Assembly: GCF_014764365.1 (NCBI RefSeq)
Contig: NZ_CP061718.1
Span: 3,116,501-3,180,500 of the forward strand
Direction: 5' to 3'
Source: Roseococcus microcysteis
Lineage (GTDB): Bacteria > Pseudomonadota > Alphaproteobacteria > Acetobacterales > Acetobacteraceae
DNA: 64,000 nucleotides
Shown here: piece after piece, positions 28,501 to 35,433 of the stretch
Layout: the number at the start of each line of letters is the position of its first letter
Position numbering within the stretch: the stretch's first letter is position 1
Position numbers and translations under genes: made by a program
Notes under the pieces: generated by a model
The model's database searches: none
What the model saw: the letters and a program-made list of their open reading frames with translations, nothing else
What the model was told of the DNA's origin: nothing

Positions 28501-28671
28501 ATCGGCGCGGATGTCACGAAGCCGCTCGCCATCGTGGTGGTGGGCGGCATCGGCCTCGTGCCCTTGTTCATCCTGGTCGTGCTGCCGGCGGCGGTGGATC
28601 TGTTCGGCCGCCGCCAGGCCCGGGCCGAGGACGCGCCCGCCACCGCCCCCCGCCCCGCCCCGGCCGAATAG
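25552..28671 (+). CDS. RND efflux pump, heavy-metal (CzcA/CusA) family
   Basis: Proton-driven inner-membrane pump of 1039 residues. It starts at TTG 25552 (family-like N-terminus RHIVAMSLERRSLVLLL); an in-frame ATG lies six codons later. Transmembrane helix 4 contains DFGLLVDATVIMVEN with acidic residues D394, D400 and E407 in the spacing known for CzcA-type heavy-metal pumps. Large periplasmic loops flank it. DATV replaces the more usual DGAV. Substrate (divalent or monovalent metal, or other) cannot be told. It is followed 29 bp later by the outer membrane channel gene. Confidence 0.93.
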   Translation: MRHIVAMSLERRSLVLLLFAVFLVVGGFAFTRLNIEAYPDPVPPTVVIITQNAGQNAEEIERTITIPIEVAMSGLPNLTTVRSTSLFGLSDVRVQFNFNYTYDQAVQQVLNRLGQLSSLPEGAAPAISPTSPIGEIMRYRLVGPPGYPLSDLNTLQEFVLDRRFKRVPGVIDVTTFGGLTKAYTVQADLGRLAAHGLSLDGVVEAVRRASVNVGAGTMNLGPQSVVVQGIGLIRSAEDLRDVVLGSQGGVPVLLSDVATVEIGNRPRLGIAGHDTEDDVVLGVVLMRRGEQTLPTIRGVQQAVAEINAGGLLPPGVRLVPLYDREELVSTTTAKVVKNIIEGVLLILVIQWLFLGDLRGALVIAATIPFAFFFAVLMMLARGESANLLSVGALDFGLLVDATVIMVENIFRHLAMARRAPGGPHPVAKTVLRAANEVAPAIFFSALIIIAAFLPLFTMGGIEGRIFGPMAKTYAYAIAGALLATFTITPVLAATLFRADTEERDTAIMRVIRRGFDVVAAAGLRRRVLALGLAGAMVVGSMGVLTRLGAEFLPTLEEGSIWLRATMPSTISLEDGNPVVNRIRAALLEFPEVITVTSQQGRPDDGTDSAGFFNAEFFVPLVPQERWTTARDRDGMVAAVNRRLSAQFPGVEFSFSQTISDNVQEAASGVKGANAVKVVGPDPAVASRIADAVRRELAQVQGVADLGVLLSVGQQTLSITVDRGRAARQGLTVADVNTALAAAVGGQEAGRVFEPGGDRNFPILVRLAPRYRDGIEAIGRVPVGPTATLADVARIELISGPSYIYRENSARYVPVRFSVRERDPAGAVQEAQQRVARNVTLPPGYHLEWVGEFRNLQLAMARLMVVVPIALAIIGVLLYVAFGRLRETLLVFSMLPLSISGGVLALAVAGLNFSVPAAIGFLALLGITVMEAIIFLTHFNHLRDHEGMAWTPALVQSGADRLRPVMMTCFASFAGLLPMALATGIGADVTKPLAIVVVGGIGLVPLFILVVLPAAVDLFGRRQARAEDAPATAPRPAPAE

Positions 28672-28700
28672 CCAGCACCCTGTTCCGAGCGACACCCGCC

Positions 28701-30098
28701 ATGATCACCAAGCCCTTCGCCCTGCTGCTGGCCACCCTCGCGCTGGCCCCCGTCCTGCCCGCCCTGGCCAGCGAGCCGGCCCGCCCGGCCGCCGCCAGCC
28801 GCGTGACGCCCCCCGCGCTCACGCTGGCGGAGGCCGAGACGCTGCTGGTGGAACGCAACCTCGCCTTGGTCGCCGCCCGGCGCGGCGTGGACATCGCCCG
28901 CGCGCAGGTGCTGGTGGCCGACACCTCGCCCGCGCCCGAACTGGGCTATGGCCAGACGGTGGGGCAGGTGGCGGAATCGCGGCGCCTCGGCGGCTTCCAC
29001 GGCGCGCGCGGCTACACGCCCTTGCAGAATGCGAGCGTGACGCTCTCCGTCGTCATCGAGCGTGGCGGCCGGCGGGAATTGCGGACGCGCGTGGCGCAGG
29101 AGGGCGTCTCGGTCGCCGAGGCGCAGCTTCTGGACACGCTGCGCCAGCAGGTCTTCGCGCTGCGCCGCGCCTTCATCCAGGGCCTCCAGGCGCGGGCGGA
29201 TTTGGACGTGGCGCTGGCCAACCGCGCCACCCTCGACCGCACCGAGGCGCTGCTGCGCCGCCAGGTGCGCGAGGGCCAGGTGCCGGAGGTGGATCTGCTG
29301 CGCTTCCAGGCCAGCCGCCTCGCCTTCGCGCAGGAATTGGCGGCGGCGGTGCAGACGCATGCGGCCGCGGTGGCCACCGTGGCGGCGCTGGTGGGCGGCG
29401 ACGCGATGCAGTCCGGCGCCGCCCCCGCGCGCACGCCCCTGCTGGAGGGCCTGCCCTTCGCGCTGCGTGGCAGCCTCGCCGCCCGCGCGCCGGAGCCCGC
29501 GCCCCGCGACACCCTCGCCGCCGCCCTGCCCAACCGGCCCGACGTGCTGGCGGCCACGCGCAACGTCTCGGTGGCGCAGGCCAATACGCGCCTCGCCGAG
29601 GCGGGCCGTTCGCGCGACGTGACGGTGGGCGGCAGCCTGACGCGCACCGAACTGGCGCAGGACCTGCCCGGCGGCAGCCGCCCGGTGCGGGCGAGCGACA
29701 CGGTGGGCATCACCCTCTCCATCCCGATCTTCACGCAACGCCTGACGAACGGGAACATCGCGGTCGCCACCGCGCAGCAGGGCCAGGCGGCGGCGCAGGC
29801 GCAGGGCGCGCTGGCCACCGCCCAGGCCGAGCTGCTGACCGCCTGGGCCAGCCACCGCCAAGCCCGCGCTTTGGTGGAGCTGACCGCGGGCGCCACGCTG
29901 CGCCGCGCGGAGGAGGCCTTCGCCTCCACCGAGGCCGCCTACCGCGCCGGCGGGCGCTCGCTGCTGGATGTGCTGGACGCGCTGCGGACGCTGAACGCCA
30001 CGCGCGTCTCGGCCAATGCGGCGCGGGCCGCGCTGTTGCTGGCGCTGGCGGAGCTGGAGCAGGCCAGCGGGGTGGGCGGGCTGGTGCCGCGGCTGTAG
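28701..30098 (+). CDS. TolC/CzcC-like outer membrane efflux channel
   Basis: 465 residues with a signal peptide (ITKPFALLLATLALAPVLPALAS). Two homologous OEP halves are visible: ALTLAEAETLLVERNLALVAARRGV begins the first and PNRPDVLAATRNVSVAQANTRLAEAGRS begins the second, each with long Ala-rich coiled-coil helices and beta strands (TVGITLSIPIFTQ). It completes the tripartite pump with the adaptor at 24084 and the RND protein at 25552, and sits directly downstream of the pump gene in one operon. It converges with the porin gene, only eight bases away. Confidence 0.9.
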   Translation: MITKPFALLLATLALAPVLPALASEPARPAAASRVTPPALTLAEAETLLVERNLALVAARRGVDIARAQVLVADTSPAPELGYGQTVGQVAESRRLGGFHGARGYTPLQNASVTLSVVIERGGRRELRTRVAQEGVSVAEAQLLDTLRQQVFALRRAFIQGLQARADLDVALANRATLDRTEALLRRQVREGQVPEVDLLRFQASRLAFAQELAAAVQTHAAAVATVAALVGGDAMQSGAAPARTPLLEGLPFALRGSLAARAPEPAPRDTLAAALPNRPDVLAATRNVSVAQANTRLAEAGRSRDVTVGGSLTRTELAQDLPGGSRPVRASDTVGITLSIPIFTQRLTNGNIAVATAQQGQAAAQAQGALATAQAELLTAWASHRQARALVELTAGATLRRAEEAFASTEAAYRAGGRSLLDVLDALRTLNATRVSANAARAALLLALAELEQASGVGGLVPRL

Positions 30099-30106
30099 CC
30101 CCGCGC

Positions 30107-31447
30107 CTAGAAGGCCGCCCGCAGCCGCAGCGCCATCAGGTGCACCGGCCCCCGGTCCGCGTTGTAGCCGGGGTTCACCGCCAGCTGGTAGTTCAGCGCC
30201 GCGTTCAGCCCGGGGCCGAGCCGCGCGTCGTAGTAGAGTTCCGACACCCATTCCGGCCGGTAGCGCAGCCGCCCATCGCCCGTGATGAAGCCGATGCCGC
30301 CCGCCTCCAGGAAGGCCCGCCGCCCGGCCGAGATCCAGCCGATATTGGTGCCGAGGCCCACCGTATCCTCCGGCCGGTTCCAGCGCAGGCCGCGCAGCGA
30401 AAGCCCGCCCGAGACGGCACGGTCCATCTCCGTGAACATCCAGTTCTGGGTGCGGCCGTCATTCCAGGAGAGGCGGGCGAAGGCGCCGAGCCCGTCCGCG
30501 ATCTCCTGCTCCCAGCCCAGGGTCAGGTTGTGCTTGAGGCGCCAGCCGGGCTGGTTGCGCCCGAAGCTGTCCACGCCCTCGGCCAGCAGGGCGCCCCAGC
30601 CCGCCTGCCGCGTGCGTGAGGCGCCATAAACGAGGCGCACCGCGCCCGGCCGGTCACGGAGGGTATAGAAGCGGTCCACCTGGCCCAGCACCTGCCAGGC
30701 GCGGGTGAGGGCGGGGTCGAGCGGCAGGCCGTTGACCTCGCGCGCCACGCGGAAGGCGCCTGCCCGCAGCCCCCAGCTTCCATTGTCGTATTCGACGGCC
30801 ACGCCCTGCGTCCAGCCGCGCGCGTCGGCCGCGTAGTCGAAGGCGCCCCCGCCCACCAGGCCCCAGCCGAGGAATTGCGAGCGCGGGTCATGGGCGTAGC
30901 GGTTGTCGTCGAAGATGTCCCAGACCGACATCTTGCCGGCCGTGATCGTGATCCGTTCGCGCGGGAGGCGGCGGTCGAAGCGCAGCGGGTCGTCCTCGGC
31001 CTCCACCATGTCGGCCGAAAGCGCCAGCGTCTGCCGGAACAGGATGCGCGGGGTGTAGATGTGCGGCGTGGCGGAGCCGAGGCGGAAGGCCTCGTTGTTC
31101 GGATAGGAGGCGAGGCCGGTGGAGTTCGACACGCCGAAGCCGCGCGTCAGCGAGGTGACGAGGATGAACTCCGCCCCCTCCCACAACCGCCGGCCGAGGA
31201 TCAGGTCCGCCGAAAGCGTGTTCCGCGCCTGTGCCGCCGGCCGCAGGCTGCCCGCATCGCGGTAGGGCGAGCGGAAGGCCGGGTGGCCCTGCAGCACGAA
31301 GGTGGCCTCGCCCCGCAGCAGCCAACCCTGCTGCGCGAGGCGGGACTGGAGGGCGGCGGCGTCGGGGAAAGGGGCGGGGGCCTCGGCCCTGACACCGGCA
31401 GGGCCAAGGGTGGCGGCCAGCACGGCCGCGATCAACGTCCTTCGCAT
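30107..31447 (-). CDS. OprB-type carbohydrate porin
   Basis: 446 residues with a signal peptide ending near GVRAEA. The N-terminal region has the OprB-like pattern GEATFVLQGHPAFRSPYRDAGSL, where a strand with Gln and aromatic residues starts the barrel. The rest alternates hydrophobic and polar residues, and the protein ends VHLMALRLRAAF with a terminal Phe typical of outer membrane barrels. Members let glucose and other sugars or small anions cross the outer membrane. It stands alone between the efflux genes and an EamA gene; no transporter partner is adjacent. Confidence 0.83.
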   Translation of the reverse strand: MRRTLIAAVLAATLGPAGVRAEAPAPFPDAAALQSRLAQQGWLLRGEATFVLQGHPAFRSPYRDAGSLRPAAQARNTLSADLILGRRLWEGAEFILVTSLTRGFGVSNSTGLASYPNNEAFRLGSATPHIYTPRILFRQTLALSADMVEAEDDPLRFDRRLPRERITITAGKMSVWDIFDDNRYAHDPRSQFLGWGLVGGGAFDYAADARGWTQGVAVEYDNGSWGLRAGAFRVAREVNGLPLDPALTRAWQVLGQVDRFYTLRDRPGAVRLVYGASRTRQAGWGALLAEGVDSFGRNQPGWRLKHNLTLGWEQEIADGLGAFARLSWNDGRTQNWMFTEMDRAVSGGLSLRGLRWNRPEDTVGLGTNIGWISAGRRAFLEAGGIGFITGDGRLRYRPEWVSELYYDARLGPGLNAALNYQLAVNPGYNADRGPVHLMALRLRAAF

Positions 31448-31516
31448 GGCGCCGGGCCTCCGCTTGCCGTGCGGACGATAGACCGGAATGCGGCACCTGG
31501 CACCTGCCGCCGGCGT

Positions 31517-32380
31517 TCAGCCCGCCGCCGTCCGCCGCGGCAACGCGATCAGGATTCCCCCCGCCGCGATGACCGCCGCGCCCACCAGGGTGAACAGGTC
31601 CGGCCAGTCGGCGAAGACCAGGATGCCCGCCAGCATGGCCCAGATGAGCTGGCTGTAGGAGAGCGGCGCCAGCAGGCTGGCCGGCGCCCGCGCATAGGCC
31701 AGCACCAGCAGCCCGTGGCTGAGCGCGCCCAGCAGCCCCACCATCACCAGCCCCACCCATTCCACCGGCGCGGGGGGCATGAAGACGAAGGGCTGCAACA
31801 GGCTCGCCGCCACGGCGGCGGCCAGGGCGGTGTGCATGATGGTGGTGCGCGGATCGTCCAGCTTGGCCAGGCGTCGCGTCAGGATCTGGTAGAAGGCGAA
31901 CATGGTGGCGGTGCAGAGCGGCAGCAGATAGGCCCAGTGCAGCGCCTCGCCCGTCAGGAAGGGCGGCCGCACTGCGATCATCACGCCCGCGAAGCCGATG
32001 GCCACCCCCGCCCAGCGCCGCCAGCCCACGGGTTCGCGCAGCAGCAGCGCGGCGAGTGCGACGGTGATGAGCGGCGAGGCGAAGCCGACCGCCGTGGCGT
32101 CCGCGATGGGGATATGCGCCAGCGCCTCGGTGAAGGTCAGCGTGCAGCCCAGCAGCAGCAGCGAGCGCAGCACCTGCAAGCCCGGCGCGCGGGAGCGCCA
32201 GGGCAGGCGGCCCATCACCAGCCGCAGCGTGACGGCGACCGCGAGCGCCGAGAAGGTGAAGCGGGCCCAGGCCAGCTGCACGGCGTGGAAGTCGGACAGC
32301 AGCTTGAACAGCGTGTCCATCACCACGAAGAGCATGAGCGCTGCGAGTTGCAGCGCCACGCCGTGAAGGGGCCGGTCCAT
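31517..32380 (-). CDS. EamA/DMT-family transporter
   Basis: 287-residue inner-membrane protein with about ten predicted helices in two five-helix EamA repeats. Repeat hallmarks are visible: LMLFVVMDTLFKLLSDF at the start, ALLLREPVGWRRWAGVAIGFAGVMIAVRP at the end of the first half and GILVFADWPDLFTLVGAAVIAAGGI at the end of the second. Such proteins export amino acids, purines or other metabolites. No substrate can be assigned, and the neighbouring genes offer no clue. Confidence 0.88.
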   Translation of the reverse strand: MDRPLHGVALQLAALMLFVVMDTLFKLLSDFHAVQLAWARFTFSALAVAVTLRLVMGRLPWRSRAPGLQVLRSLLLLGCTLTFTEALAHIPIADATAVGFASPLITVALAALLLREPVGWRRWAGVAIGFAGVMIAVRPPFLTGEALHWAYLLPLCTATMFAFYQILTRRLAKLDDPRTTIMHTALAAAVAASLLQPFVFMPPAPVEWVGLVMVGLLGALSHGLLVLAYARAPASLLAPLSYSQLIWAMLAGILVFADWPDLFTLVGAAVIAAGGILIALPRRTAAG

Positions 32381-32432
32381 CAGGAACCCTTATCCGGCGC
32401 GACCCGCGCGCCGGACCATGAAGCCTGGCGTG

Positions 32433-32981
32433 TTACGCCGCGTCCTCGCGCCGGTCCTTCACGCGGACATAGGCGACGGCCGCGTGCTCGGCGCAGTAGG
32501 GCTTTCCGTTCATGGATTCCGCCGTGCAGAAGCGGAAGCCGGGCGTGCCGGGCTCGCCGATCGGCCAGCAGCAGCTGCGCGCGCTGGCGCGGGCGAAGGG
32601 CCGCAGCACATGGGCGGGCTTGGGCGCGCCGAGGGCGGCGGGCATCTCGGCCACGCGCGGCTCGGGCCGGCGGGCCTCCGGGCGCGGGGGCATGGGCGGG
32701 GCGGCGGGCGCGGCCATCACGGCGGCCGGCACCGGCGCCGCGGGCGGGGCGGCGGCCACCACGCGCAGCGGCGGCAGCGTCGGCCGGCGGCCGGCCGCGA
32801 CGGGGCGCGGGGCGGCGGGGTCGCGCCGGATGGGGCTGGGCCGCGCGGGCAGTTGCAGGCGGTGCGCCTTACCCACAACGGAATTTTTCGAGACGCCCAT
32901 GCGACGCCCGATCTCCGCGGTGGAATGTCCTTCGGACCACAACGCCCGCAGGCGCTCGATCGCTTCCGACGTCCAATCCAT
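32433..32981 (-). CDS. gcrA: GcrA family cell-cycle regulator
   Basis: 182 residues from ATG 32981 (MDWTSEAIERLRALWSEG); the frame is open further upstream but the family N-terminus fixes this start. The N-terminal helix-turn-helix has STAEIGRRMGVSKNSVVGKAHRL. A long Ala/Pro-rich linker is followed by the conserved C-terminal part CCWPIGEPGTPGFRFCTAES with NGKPYCAEHAAVAYVR. GcrA acts with sigma-70 at promoters methylated by CcrM at GANTC, coordinating the cell cycle in alphaproteobacteria. The linker is longer than in Caulobacter. Upstream lies an AT-richer region with three GANTC sites. Confidence 0.93.
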   Translation of the reverse strand: MDWTSEAIERLRALWSEGHSTAEIGRRMGVSKNSVVGKAHRLQLPARPSPIRRDPAAPRPVAAGRRPTLPPLRVVAAAPPAAPVPAAVMAAPAAPPMPPRPEARRPEPRVAEMPAALGAPKPAHVLRPFARASARSCCWPIGEPGTPGFRFCTAESMNGKPYCAEHAAVAYVRVKDRREDAA

Positions 32982-33107
32982 CTGGATGCCCCTTGGCTGA
33001 ATACCAGATGATGTAGCAAAACGGGCTATTGACCTACAAGCGCTGGATTGTCCCGAGTCGGCAGAAACTTGTGGAAAAGCCTTGTCACTCCACTTCGGGT
33101 GGTGGCC

Positions 33108-33133
33108 GAATCCTTCGGGACTCATTGGGAATC
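33108..33133. promoter_or_regulatory. Cluster of three GANTC (CcrM methylation) sites upstream of gcrA
   Basis: GAATC at 33108, GACTC at 33119 and GAATC at 33129 lie within 26 bp, 127-152 bp upstream of the gcrA start. In DNA of this GC content GANTC should occur only about once in several hundred bases. In Caulobacter, GcrA reads CcrM methylation at GANTC, and cell-cycle genes can be controlled by it, so autoregulation of gcrA is plausible. The sites are seen; the role is inferred. Confidence 0.5.
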
Positions 33134-33190
33134 ATTAACTCATTGCCATTTTATGGCGATGCCGCTGAATTTTAACGGAATGCAAATCTT

Positions 33191-34099
33191 TCAGCGCGTG
33201 CCCAGCAGCACCAGCACCACGCCCGCCACCAGGATCAGCGCGCCCAGCACGTCCTTGCCCTTGAGCCGCTCGCCCAGGAAGAAGCGGCTGAACAGCAGGG
33301 TGAACAGGATTTCCACCTGGCCCACCGCGCGCACCAGGGCCACCGGCGCCAGCGCGAAGCCCATGAACCAGCAGGAGGAGCCGGCGGCGGACAGCGCCCC
33401 CACCTTCGCGCTGTCCCGCCAGGTGCGGAACACGGCCGAAAGCTGCCCCGGCTCCCGCCACAGCAGCCAGCCGCCCTGCATGACCGTCTGCATCGCATTG
33501 GTCAGCACCACGGCGAAGAGCGCCTTCAGCAGCACGTCCTCGCCCGGCAATTCGGCATTGGCGGTGCGGATGCAGATGGCCGTCAGCGCGAAGCAGAAGC
33601 CCGAGGACATGCCCCGCAACGCCGCCGGCTGGGTGGTGGCCCGCAGGATTTCGGCGGGGCTCAGCCCGCGGCCCGCCAGGGTCAGGTACATCACGCCCGC
33701 CACGCTGATCGCGATGCCGGCCCAGGAGGTCAGCGACAGCACCTCGCCCAGCACCACCACCGCGATGATGGAGGCCTGCACCGCCTCGGTCTTGGAATAG
33801 GCCGTCCCCACCGCGAAGCCGCGCGGCCCGAAGGAGGAGATCAGCAGGTTCGTGCCGAAGATCTGCATCAGGCCGGCCATGGCGCAGAGCGCCAGGAACC
33901 AGAGCGTCGGCGTGCCGAAGCCGCCGCCGAAGATGAGCCAATAGGTGCCCAGGATCATCAGCCCGAAGGGCACGCCATAGAGGTAGCGCACCACCGCCGC
34001 GCCATTGAGGGAGAGCTGCCCGCGCAACCGCTGCTGCAAGGCCGTGCGCCAGGTCTGGAACAGCGCGGCGCAGAGCGTGATCAGAACCCAAAGCGACAA
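33191..34099 (-). CDS. EamA-like transporter
   Basis: 302-residue integral membrane protein with about ten hydrophobic segments. The first half ends with ASIIAVVVLGEVLSLTSWAGIAISVAGVMYL and the second with FTLLFSRFFLGERLKGKDVLGALILVAGVVLVLL, the paired pattern of DMT/EamA exporters. It is distinct from the EamA gene at 31517 and belongs to a different subgroup with long polar linkers. Its downstream side is the AT-richer gcrA control region. Substrate unknown. Confidence 0.85.
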   Translation of the reverse strand: MSLWVLITLCAALFQTWRTALQQRLRGQLSLNGAAVVRYLYGVPFGLMILGTYWLIFGGGFGTPTLWFLALCAMAGLMQIFGTNLLISSFGPRGFAVGTAYSKTEAVQASIIAVVVLGEVLSLTSWAGIAISVAGVMYLTLAGRGLSPAEILRATTQPAALRGMSSGFCFALTAICIRTANAELPGEDVLLKALFAVVLTNAMQTVMQGGWLLWREPGQLSAVFRTWRDSAKVGALSAAGSSCWFMGFALAPVALVRAVGQVEILFTLLFSRFFLGERLKGKDVLGALILVAGVVLVLLGTR

Positions 34100-34203
34100 G
34101 TTGCGGCCCCCGAAGTGCGGAAAGGCTAGACCCGGCGCCGCGCCGCGTCAGCCCCCTGGAGCATGCTGCGTTCACATGCGTTCACGCAGCCCGCTCCAGC
34201 CTT

Positions 34204-34258
34204 CGTTGAGAGCGGGATTCAGCGTTTTCGGTGATTCCACCTCAACGCATCCCGCTCT
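34204..34258. repeat. Palindromic repeat overlapping the aminotransferase 3' end
   Basis: AGAGCGGGAT at 34209-34218 is the inverted copy of ATCCCGCTCT at 34249-34258, and CGTTGAG at 34204-34210 is inverted as CTCAACG at 34241-34247. Between them lies TTTTCGGTGATTCCACC. Elements of this look, ending in ATCCCGCTCTAG, are recalled from other alphaproteobacterial genomes as dispersed palindromes. Its left part lies just beyond the aminotransferase stop and its right part is inside the coding region. Confidence 0.65.
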
Positions 34259-35433
34259 AGCCAGCGTGCCAGGCGCGCGGGCACCTCGGTCATCTCGGCC
34301 TCGACGCCGCAATAGCTGAAGCGCAGGAAGCGGGCGCCGCGCGCGCGGTCGAAATCCACGCCGGGCGTGGCGGCGATGCCGGCGCCCTCCAGCATGCGGG
34401 TGCAGAATTCGAGGCTGTCATTCGTGAGGTGCCCCACATCGCACCAGAGGTAGAAGGCGCCATCGGCGGCGGCGATGCGGTCCAGCCCCGCGCGCGGCAG
34501 CCCTTCCAGCAGCAGGGCGCGGCTGCGGGCATAGCCGGCCTTGATGGCCTCCAGCTCCTCCCCGCAATCCATCGCCGCCTCGGCGGCCAGCTGCGCGATG
34601 TGCGGCGGGCTGATGAACATGTTCTGCGCCACGCATTCCGCTGGCCGCACCAGATCCTCGGGCAGCACCATCCAGCCGATGCGCCAGCCCGTCATGCACC
34701 AGTATTTGGAGAAGCTGTTCACGACGATGGCGCTGTCGCTGAAGGCAGCGGCGCTGGCTTCGGCCACCGTGCCCCAGGAGAGGCCGTGGTAGATCTCGTC
34801 CGACACCAGCCGCACCCCGTTCGCGTGGCACCAGCGCGCGATGGCTTCCAGCTCGCCGGGCGGCAGCATGGTGCCGGCGGGGTTGCAGGGGCTCGCGATG
34901 ACCAGCCCGTCGGGGCGCGGGTCCATGGATTCCAGCAGGGCGAGGGTGGGCTGGAAGCGCGTCTCGGGGCCGCATTCCAGCAGCACCGCCTCCATGCCCA
35001 GGCTCTCCAGGATGTTGGCATAGGGCGGGTAGAAGGGGGTGGCCATGGCGATGCGGTCGCCCCGGTCGAACGCCGCCAGGAAGGCCAGCGGAAAGGCGCC
35101 CGAGGCCCCCACCGTCACCGCGATGCGCGACGGCGGCACCACCAGCCCATAATGGTCCACATAGTGCCGCGCGATGCGCGCGCGCAGCGAGGGCAGGCCG
35201 AAGGCTTCCGTGTAACCCAGCGCATGGCCCGAGCGCATGGCGCGCGTGGCGGCCTCGACCGCGCCCCGCGGCGCGCCATGGCCGGGCTGGCCGACCTCCA
35301 TGCGGAGAATGCCCGGCGCGCCGGGCGGCAGGGTCGCGGCGCGGGCATTGGCGGCCGCGATCACGTCCATGACCAGGAAGGGCGGGGATTGCGCCCCGCG
35401 CCCGACCTTCAGCACCTCAGCGGTCCGTGGCAC
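34219..35433 (-). CDS. Class I/II PLP-dependent aminotransferase
   Basis: 404 residues, fold type I. GASGAFPLAFLAAFDRGDRIAMATPFYPPY, IASPCNPAGTMLPP (substrate/PLP Asn), SDEIYHGLSWG with the PLP Asp-Tyr, and the Schiff-base lysine in VVNSFSKYWCMTGWRIGW. These features resemble aspartate/alanine-type aminotransferases; the amino-acid substrate is not clear. The start at 35433 overlaps the end of the gamma-glutamyltransferase-like gene by 17 bases. The final dozen residues (ERDALRWNHRKR) come from a palindromic repeat, and the family-typical end is the preceding LARWL. Confidence 0.9.
   Translation of the reverse strand: MPRTAEVLKVGRGAQSPPFLVMDVIAAANARAATLPPGAPGILRMEVGQPGHGAPRGAVEAATRAMRSGHALGYTEAFGLPSLRARIARHYVDHYGLVVPPSRIAVTVGASGAFPLAFLAAFDRGDRIAMATPFYPPYANILESLGMEAVLLECGPETRFQPTLALLESMDPRPDGLVIASPCNPAGTMLPPGELEAIARWCHANGVRLVSDEIYHGLSWGTVAEASAAAFSDSAIVVNSFSKYWCMTGWRIGWMVLPEDLVRPAECVAQNMFISPPHIAQLAAEAAMDCGEELEAIKAGYARSRALLLEGLPRAGLDRIAAADGAFYLWCDVGHLTNDSLEFCTRMLEGAGIAATPGVDFDRARGARFLRFSYCGVEAEMTEVPARLARWLERDALRWNHRKR

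Noticed and set aside
25480-28695. Open frame of about 1071 codons antisense to the RND pump
   Set aside because: Same reason: very high His, Arg, Gly and Gln, no motifs, and exactly opposite a recognised pump gene.
33135-33175. CtrA-type TTAA-N7-TTAA box upstream of gcrA
   Set aside because: Two TTAA elements are present (33135 and 33172) but at the wrong spacing.
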